64,000 bases of DNA. It comes from Paramacrobiotus metropolitanus. Its lineage: Eukaryota > Tardigrada > Eutardigrada > Parachela > Macrobiotidae. The notes under the pieces were generated by a model. It was not told the origin of the DNA, made no database searches, and was given only the letters and a program-made list of their open reading frames with translations. Positions 57,801 through 64,000 of this stretch are shown here, one piece after another. Location: the NCBI RefSeq assembly GCF_019649055.1, contig NW_026570301.1, positions 558,001 to 622,000 on the forward strand. Direction: 5' to 3'. Each line of letters begins with the position of its first letter. Within the stretch, counting starts at the first letter, position 1. The position numbers were made by a program, and so were the translations under genes.

Positions 57801-60062
57801 CGCCAACGGCGTCATCACAGCCCACACTGAAGCCAATCGAAGGCGAAACATCTAGTGGCACGCTCATTGTCCGATCAACGGACAGGAAATCGACAGGAGG
57901 AAGGCCAGAACCAGCCACTCCTGCCACAACGAGCGGCCCACAGTCGCCCAGGTTCAAAAAGAAGAAGAGGACTCCTCCAGAAGCAGAAGAGCCTCCTTCA
58001 CAACGGTCACTCCCACCTTGGAGAGGACCAAGAGAGAACCTGGAACTGACTCGTCCAACGAGGCCCACTCTACCAGCGTGGAGTGGCCCGCCAACGGACT
58101 TAGACGTTCCCGGCCCTACCAGGCCTGGCCCGTCCATACTCAAACCAAAGAGGGCGGAACCACCGACTCTGACACTTCGTGGTCTAACGACCAAGAAGAA
58201 GAAGTCACCGCCGAAGAACTTTCCTGGGCAGGGACATGTGCTTTCACCACCGGAAGCACCAAAGATCCCATCAGGAACAATTCAGCCATTGCGGGACGAA
58301 CCTCCAACGAGGCATCGTATCCGATTGACTCCAACAGAGTCATGGGATGACCCGCATAACCGGGCTGTTAGCGAGATCATAGAAGTTGATCTTCGCTTAA
58401 ACCTGACTGAGGAGGACATGCGCCAGCGAATTCGTGCCGGCGATCCCACATTGACGGACCGTGAAATTGACCGCATCAACCGAGGTTGTCAATTGATGGT
58501 CCAAGAGCGGACAATCCTCATCAGACGATTGATGGCCATGCGAAGCAAAAGCCAGGCCCTTCGCCAACGCAAGCTGCCTAGCGAAAATATTGAGCATGCC
58601 ATCTATATAAGAGGTCCACACATTAACCCAAGGGCATGGACTGTTGAATCACGCCCAAGACCAGGCCAGCCAGTGGAAGACGAACTCCCACCGGAAGAGG
58701 CAGAAAGTGAGGGCGAATGTCCTCAGATGCCAGCGGCCTTCTGGGGCGTCTCATCCAGCGAAGAGTCGGAGATCGAAGCAGACTTGGACGAAAATGTCCA
58801 AAGGGCGTTATATGAGACCAGTCAGGTCCGGCCACCTTCGACGAAGGAATCGCCACGCCGTAGTCGATCTCCATCAAAAAGGACTTCTCCTGGACGCGCC
58901 ACATCAACTCCGGCGCGAATGCCCAGGGCTACGCGACAAGTCGTCGCGGGACATTTGGTTTTACGGACATTTCGTCTGAGGACAACTCGTTTTTGTGGCA
59001 AATAGCCATACGACTGTTCGTTGCCATAAACTTGTCGATAATTTTTTGACTCCCAAAAAGCCGTGCGACCAAATGTCACATAGCAAAACGGCTGCAAAAC
59101 GAGTTGTCCCAAAACAAATTAGCCGCTGCGACGAAAAACATGTGGCGAAATGTCCCACGACGAAATGTCCAGCGACCACTTGGTCTGTCACGATGCCCAG
59201 TATGCCGGCCATCGAACCGGCGCCTGCCAGGTTCACACCGAGCCGGCCAGGCAAATCACCGACCAAGGAGAGGATGGACACCACACCTCCTCAGAAGCAA
59301 ACCATGACCATTACTGTGGAACGAATCGCAGCACCTACGGTGCCTGTAGGTTCATCAATTGAGCCAGTAACGGTCACGGTCAGAACTCCTGCACCAGTAG
59401 CCGCAGAATCGGCCAGCCTAACGGTGCAGACAACTTCAGCTGTCATGGACCAAGAAACGGAAGCCGACTCGGCTCTGATGCCCATGAGTGCTCTCACTCC
59501 TACCGAGCAGACACACTTATATACCCATGCAGACAGTAATGAGCGACGGCGATACCGATTCCTGCTCACAAAGAGACAGGAGGCGAAGGAGCAGAATAAC
59601 ATGGAAGAATTTAAAATGTTATCCGAGATGCTCGCGCCATTAGTTTACCGCATGGTAAAATATTATCGGACCCGCCGCAACCAAAAGGCCTTTCCCCCAC
59701 CGGGACAAGACCCAATGATGACTGAAGCCCTGTCGTCAGGCCCACCACTAATCGTGGTACCGCCAAGGACGCAAGCACCTCCGGCTTCAGAACCAATGGA
59801 CACTTCCCCGTCCGGACCTGTGGCTGCACAGCCACAGCCTGAACAAGTCCAACGGGAGGAGCCACCGAAGGCCACTTCGTCGACGCCAGAATCCGCAGGC
59901 CAAAGTCAGTCCGGAACAGGGCCAACGGCCGCTGCTCCGATAAATTTGACGAACATGCCTGCTAGTATCGACGATATACCCTTTGGCCGTCCAGTAACAT
60001 TTCCCACAACAGGGACACTGGAAAATTTCGCACTTGGCATTGGCGTAAATCCACTCAGCTAA
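54851..60062 (+). pseudogene. ORF3: Pro-rich protein with repeated helical modules (split by a MITE)
   Basis: Frame 54851-59005 (1384 codons) starts MSVGPNPRANTPL. Residues 1-250 are Pro/Tyr/Gln-rich (YGYPPPYGGYGAYGQPPYSP). Then come at least four helical modules of about 90 residues, near residues 320, 490, 780 and 1170 (for example LKEVENAIQELEAMLRELDR, LLEEAIRKAISGLKG, AEDVYRRLYDSIRELNP), joined by Pro/Ser linkers. A foldback MITE at about 58940-59176 ends the frame. The protein then continues in another frame to 60062 with a fifth similar segment (NERRRYRFLLTKRQEAKEQ). No membrane segment or signal peptide is present, so it is not an envelope. I recognise no family; a structural or Gag-like accessory role is only a guess. 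Confidence 0.6.
58940..59176. mobile_element. roughly 240-bp foldback MITE inserted in ORF3
   Basis: The ends GTCGTCGCGGGACATTTGG and, inverted, GGTCGCTGGACATTTCG pair. Inner parts also pair (GACAACTCGTTTT facing AAAACGAGTTGTC). Base composition is AT-richer than the surrounding C/A-rich ORF. It introduces the stop at 59003-59005 and a frame change. The exact ends and target duplication are not resolved. Confidence 0.6.
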
Positions 60063-62606
60063 CTCCCAACGGAGTAAGCAGCCAAGGAAAGCCAAGAACC
60101 CAGAGAGGGCCAAACCACCCTCTCGTCCAACTTCTCCACAACCGAGGGCCAAACCAGCCACTCGACCAAATTCCCCTCAACCGAGCGGAAGTCAGGCGGC
60201 CACACTCCGGCCAACAGCTAATCCAGAGGCCGAAAGGAACCGCCAAAAGAAACAAGCGGCCAAAGAGAAGAAAAGAGAGGCCAAGATCGCCCAGCTAGAG
60301 AAACGGCTGTCAGGCGATGAAGAAGTCCAAGTCCTATCGGACAGTCCAGAAAAACCAGCGGAGCCCACACCAGATCGCTCACGGCGGGACGAGGAGCATG
60401 AACCACACTTCAGGGCAGAACCAGCCTCAGAAGAAGTGATGCTTTCCTCGCCCTGGGACGATGAGGCTGAGCTACCACGACCCGGACCGGAAGCCACACA
60501 TATAGAGATCCCAGCGGATCACTATATACGCTTAACCGTGGCAGCCGCCAGGGCCATGAGGCGCGCAACAGGACGAGACATGTACCAATGCCTCGTCTGC
60601 GTTCTCAGAGCTCGCCTGAAATACAAAGAAGAATACCAAGGCCTACCGCCGGCGGACCGCGTACTTACGGCACCCTTTATGCGGCGGATGGTATCTCGCA
60701 TTCTGGACATGGGACTCCTGGCCCGCACACATCGTGATTGGACCAGCCTGATGGAATTGCATGTGCCCCATCGGCCAGCAGGACTTTCCCGTACCAGGGA
60801 TCTCCCTTTCCATCAGATATGCAGGACCATCGCTTACCTGCATAATCCAAGAGGTTCCAACCTGACCGACATTGCCAGGACACTCAACGCTCTCTATTAC
60901 CTTGGAGAGGAGAACCTGGACAAGCTTACTACCAGCTTGGCCGATGAATTAATCGCGCTGGTCAGGGAAGGGACTCTCGAAACGACCAATGCACACCGAG
61001 CGGAACCAATTCGCTTCACCATTCCGGGATTTATCCCACCGAAGACCCAACGGTCTCTGTATGTCTCGCATGACGTCGAGACAAGATGGGATCCGGACCG
61101 AAAAAAAGCGGTTGGACCGCCGAAAGACAAGCTGACCGGCAGAGCCAAGGAGGCTTACTTAATCTCCCAAGTGGCCAAACTGCCCGGTCCAAAGAACTTG
61201 CCGGCCGAAAAACCTCCTCGAGCATCGGTCACAAGGAGAGAGAGGGCTGCACGGCAAGAAGCTGAAGAAGAGAGGCGCGAGGCCGGAATCCGGTCCGTGC
61301 CAAGGGACACTGTGTCACTGCCAAACGCAGCTGGCCAGTCCAGACCTCCCTCACCAGCCCCATCAGCCACATCAACAAAGAGTCGAAAGACTACAGCCAA
61401 AAAGGCTACAGCCACAAAGGCTAAGGCTTTTGGCGGGGACAAAGGATACCCGCCACTGGGGCAAGATGTGTCGGACTCTGAGGACTCCAAACCGGAGGAC
61501 TCAGAGGAGGAACAAGAGGAACAGCCGGACCAGGACCGAACAAGGGAATCCCAAAAGTCCGACTCCGATGATGATGATGACCAAAGCCCTGGTAAACTTA
61601 CCATGGACCTCCCACCGGACCATGACATGGAAACCCCACCCGGTGACCAGAATCAGCCACCTAACGGCGACCAGGAAATGGGGGACCAGGGTGGCGCAGA
61701 AGGTGCCAACCAGGAACAGGGCAGCGCAGAGGACGCTAGCCAAGAAAGTCCAGCCAGCGTGGATAACGCTGAGCCAAGCGGAAGCGCTGCATCGCCCGAA
61801 CGGGAAAGGATGCGCGACTCGACCTCACCGGAATCAGATGATGGTGAGATCCCATGGACTTTACCTGACCCATGCCCGGCCATACCGCGGATTGACTACG
61901 TCTCGCCACCTACACCAAAGGTGGCCAGGAAATGGCCCGGCGGAGATCCTTCCAAAAAGCCGCGGATCTCCAATTCCGATAAGCGATGGGCATATATTAA
62001 GGCGGCCTTAAAGGCGTTGTCCCAAACGGGTACAACCCTTGCTACAGGGGGCCTGGCCTTCCAACTCATTAAGAAATGGAATGGCCCACCGCTGACCAAG
62101 TCCAAAGTGATGAAGTACATACAGATGGCCTACAATGAAGGAGCTATACTACGGACCCATCTGCCTAACACGCAGATTTTCTACACATTCCCACCGGAAA
62201 AAGTGGATAAGGCTCCTCAAGGCTACTGGGAATGGCGTAACGCCGTCCTTACGGTGCTGACCACCACTCAGCACCCATTAGGCCTCACACGAGGCGAAAT
62301 AGCCAACCAGCTCCTGGGCCGATACGATCTAAACGTCATCTCGCACCATCCACAACTTATCGATGGGATAGCATACATGCCGAACCAGGGCCGCCCTAGC
62401 GGGTTGTACCTATTTGCGAGGACGTCAGATACGTCGTACGGAAGATGTTAAACGAAGGATGGCTTGAGCAAACTGTCGACGAGCCCGAGGCCCAGCAGCG
62501 GTACAGACAACATAACATCCCACCGGATCGTTACGGCCCTCGTCCCACTGAATCCGACTCCTTGGCCTCAACCAAGTCCAAGAAGAAGCGGCGTGTCCAT
62601 CAGTGA
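60063..62606 (+). pseudogene. ORF4: protein with several winged-helix-like segments
   Basis: The frame is open from just after the ORF3 stop; the first ATG is 60436, and TAA is at 62449-62451. An N-terminal basic Pro/Lys-rich part is followed by two helical segments with winged-helix character (about 60550-60770, MVSRILDMGLLARTH; about 60800-61040, ADELIALVREGTLETT), an acidic low-complexity region (61450-61850), then two more (61980-62210, VMKYIQMAYNEGAILRTH; 62220-62450). The last is cut by a frame change. In the next frame a related helix (VVRKMLNEGWLEQ) and a basic nuclear-signal-like tail (KSKKKRR) run to TGA 62604-62606. The helix-then-wing pattern is my reading, not a database match. 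DNA or RNA binding is inferred. Confidence 0.5.
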
Positions 62607-62796
62607 CCTAGGCGTAGAATTCGCATAGGGTCTAGGGTGTGATCCCGATATAATTCACCGGGCAAGAAAAGCCTAGTTAACAAATCACACGTAAAACCAT
62701 AGGGACGTAAAATATAGGGCGTAATTATCATAGGGACCCGTCATAGAAAGTGGACTCAACCTTATTCTGCAAGTTTCATTTCTGTTACCACAGAGA

Positions 62797-64000
62797 ATGG
62801 GACTTACACCACAGCAGAAGTATGAGCCGCGATGCTCGGACTGCAGACGCAACAGCAACAGCGGAGACCAAAACCGCCGGGACAATTCCCCACGGGAGTT
62901 GTTCCTTTGCGCATACCACCTGCGACCGGGCTTCCGCGACGAGAATGACCGAGCCTACTGCTTCTACTTGGAAGTGGTGAGAGGCAACTTTGACGCATAC
63001 TGCCATATAACCAGCCGCGATGGAAGCAACCTGTTTCCCCTACTGAGGGACCATGAGCAGATAAAGATCTACGATCTCTATATGCAACGCAGTGGCGCCC
63101 GACAACCCGGCTGGAGCAGCACCGGCACTCCGATTCCTCCACTCAGCCAATCGGCCAGAGATAAAAAGGAGGACCGAGACCGGGAACGTCGAGCTCGCCA
63201 CACGGGCTCCGACCAGTCCTCAGGGCGTGGCCCAACGGCCGCCCCGAGCAACTACGCACACCAGCCACATCCACAGCGGCCATCATCAGGCTCTCGATCC
63301 CACGGATACGAGTTGCCTATACCTACGGAATACAACCAGATCCTGGAAAACCTCAACAAAGCTATGGTTGACCAGGTGACCAGGCAGCTGATGGAAGGTG
63401 GACTACTGGACGCCTTGAAAGGCCAGTACCAGTCGGCACGTACTGAGCAGCGCGCGCCGCTGGCACCGCTACCGCGGAACCCCGACGACTTACGTCATCA
63501 GATCCAGAGCCGCAACCAGGGCCGCACTGGCCGCCAAAGTCGTAGCCAGCCCGAAGAGCGCCGAACGCGCACATCACCCGGGAAGCGAGGCGAGGCAGAG
63601 TCCAGCCTGGTTGTCGCTCAGTCCACTAAGCGACCAGAACGAAGTGTCAGCTCGGTGGCCCACAATATCAGTATCCAAATACCAATGGAGACTGAGGCCA
63701 CACTGCTAGCGGCGGACCTACCGGTCCAGCCTGCATCAACTGGCAGCACTTCGGACTTCGATCCTTACAAGTATGCTGAGGACCAGGGCATCAACATCCG
63801 ACCACTTCCCCACCGGGTTGTGACGGATTACATTATGGGTGCTATCCCATACCCCAGGGACAGATCGGCCCAAGTGGATGCCATGGTCCAGAACCTGCAA
63901 ACGTTCGTCACCAGGTCCGGCCTTGAAATGGAAATGCAGCGGAAAGATTGGCCTCGTGATTTTAGCATGGCCGAACACATACAGAACCGCGAGGGCTACC
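62797..64000 (+). CDS. ORF5: Cys-rich-start protein (partial, runs off the window)
   Basis: ATG at 62797 opens MGLTPQQKYEPRCSDCRRNS, and the frame has no stop through the last base (401 codons). Early residues place CSDC and, 23 residues later, CAYH, a spacing that could bind zinc. A folded-looking segment follows (AYCFYLEVVRGNFDAYCHIT, LLRDHEQIKIYDLYMQ), then Arg/Ser/Pro-rich linker, a helical segment near 63330 (LENLNKAMVDQVTRQLMEGG) and another folded stretch from 63760 (YKYAEDQGINIRPLP). The same C/A-rich, T-poor style as the ORFs before it makes it part of the giant element. No family recognised. Confidence 0.6.
   Translation, partial: MGLTPQQKYEPRCSDCRRNSNSGDQNRRDNSPRELFLCAYHLRPGFRDENDRAYCFYLEVVRGNFDAYCHITSRDGSNLFPLLRDHEQIKIYDLYMQRSGARQPGWSSTGTPIPPLSQSARDKKEDRDRERRARHTGSDQSSGRGPTAAPSNYAHQPHPQRPSSGSRSHGYELPIPTEYNQILENLNKAMVDQVTRQLMEGGLLDALKGQYQSARTEQRAPLAPLPRNPDDLRHQIQSRNQGRTGRQSRSQPEERRTRTSPGKRGEAESSLVVAQSTKRPERSVSSVAHNISIQIPMETEATLLAADLPVQPASTGSTSDFDPYKYAEDQGINIRPLPHRVVTDYIMGAIPYPRDRSAQVDAMVQNLQTFVTRSGLEMEMQRKDWPRDFSMAEHIQNREGY

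Larger units (their letters stand above)
42233..64000 (+). mobile_element. giant Ty3-type LTR retrotransposon (at least 21.8 kb, runs off the window)
   Basis: In order: 5' LTR 42233-42617, primer site, leader, gag 43608-47779, pol 47863-54507, a Pro-rich helical-repeat ORF 54851-60062, a winged-helix-like ORF 60063-62451, and a further ORF from 62797 to the window end. All lie on the plus strand. Coding DNA is rich in C and A, poor in T, and peppered with GGCCAA. Pol order protease-RT-RNase H-integrase places it in Ty3/gypsy. Three or more large frames after pol, none envelope-like, are far beyond the usual gag-pol(-env) layout. Stops and frameshifts show this copy is decayed. Confidence 0.85.

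Noticed and set aside
60063-60435. Treating the region before the first ORF4 ATG as non-coding
   Set aside because: The frame is open and compositionally like ORF4 throughout, so it more likely belongs to the protein via a frame change or lost start. Its exact start is left open.

Overview
This is eukaryotic, almost certainly invertebrate animal DNA. It has short spliceosomal introns, AATAAA poly(A) signals, a gypsy/errantivirus-type element with an envelope gene, and a local array of lineage-specific multi-exon genes. I cannot fix the species. A small-genome invertebrate such as a tardigrade is only a guess.

Layout. 1-3294: a repeat-rich tract full of CCGAC/GTCGG motifs that ends in a sequence resembling an LTR. 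3300-42200: a tandem, partly inverted array of one gene family. Each full gene has four exons: exon 1 codes about 288 residues and begins with a Tudor/Agenet-like barrel; the 94-nt exon 2 plus the start of exon 3 code an F-box; the rest of exon 3 is an unrecognised domain of about 245 residues; exon 4 is a 40-residue tail. Two copies are intact by eye (4093-6830 and 38660-41095, 625 and 621 aa). Four more are broken (8172-18782 on the minus strand; 19922-24983; 27591-30417; 31100-34834) and one is a small exon-1 fragment (41101-41265).

The array has been heavily invaded. A Ty3/gypsy element with gag, pol and env (about 9200-17857) splits the minus-strand copy and is itself rearranged, so that its two 285-bp LTRs face opposite ways. 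A 1736-bp TIR transposon carrying 32-bp minisatellite arrays and what looks like a captured terminal exon sits 13 bp upstream of a coding exon. Smaller MITEs, a 330-bp near-perfect hairpin and an inverted CTGACT minisatellite fill introns and spacers.

42233-64000 (running off the window): one giant Ty3-type LTR retrotransposon. It has a 385-bp LTR (TGTCAG...CTGACA), an initiator-Met-like primer site, a roughly 1-kb repeat-bearing leader, a Gag beginning with a myristoylation-like MGQTES, an in-frame TAG before the zinc knuckle, and a long Pol. After Pol come at least three further large same-strand frames: a Pro-rich helical-repeat protein, a protein with several winged-helix-like segments, and a protein with a Cys-rich start. 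None looks like an envelope protein. This element and the Tudor/F-box array are the two most interesting systems here.
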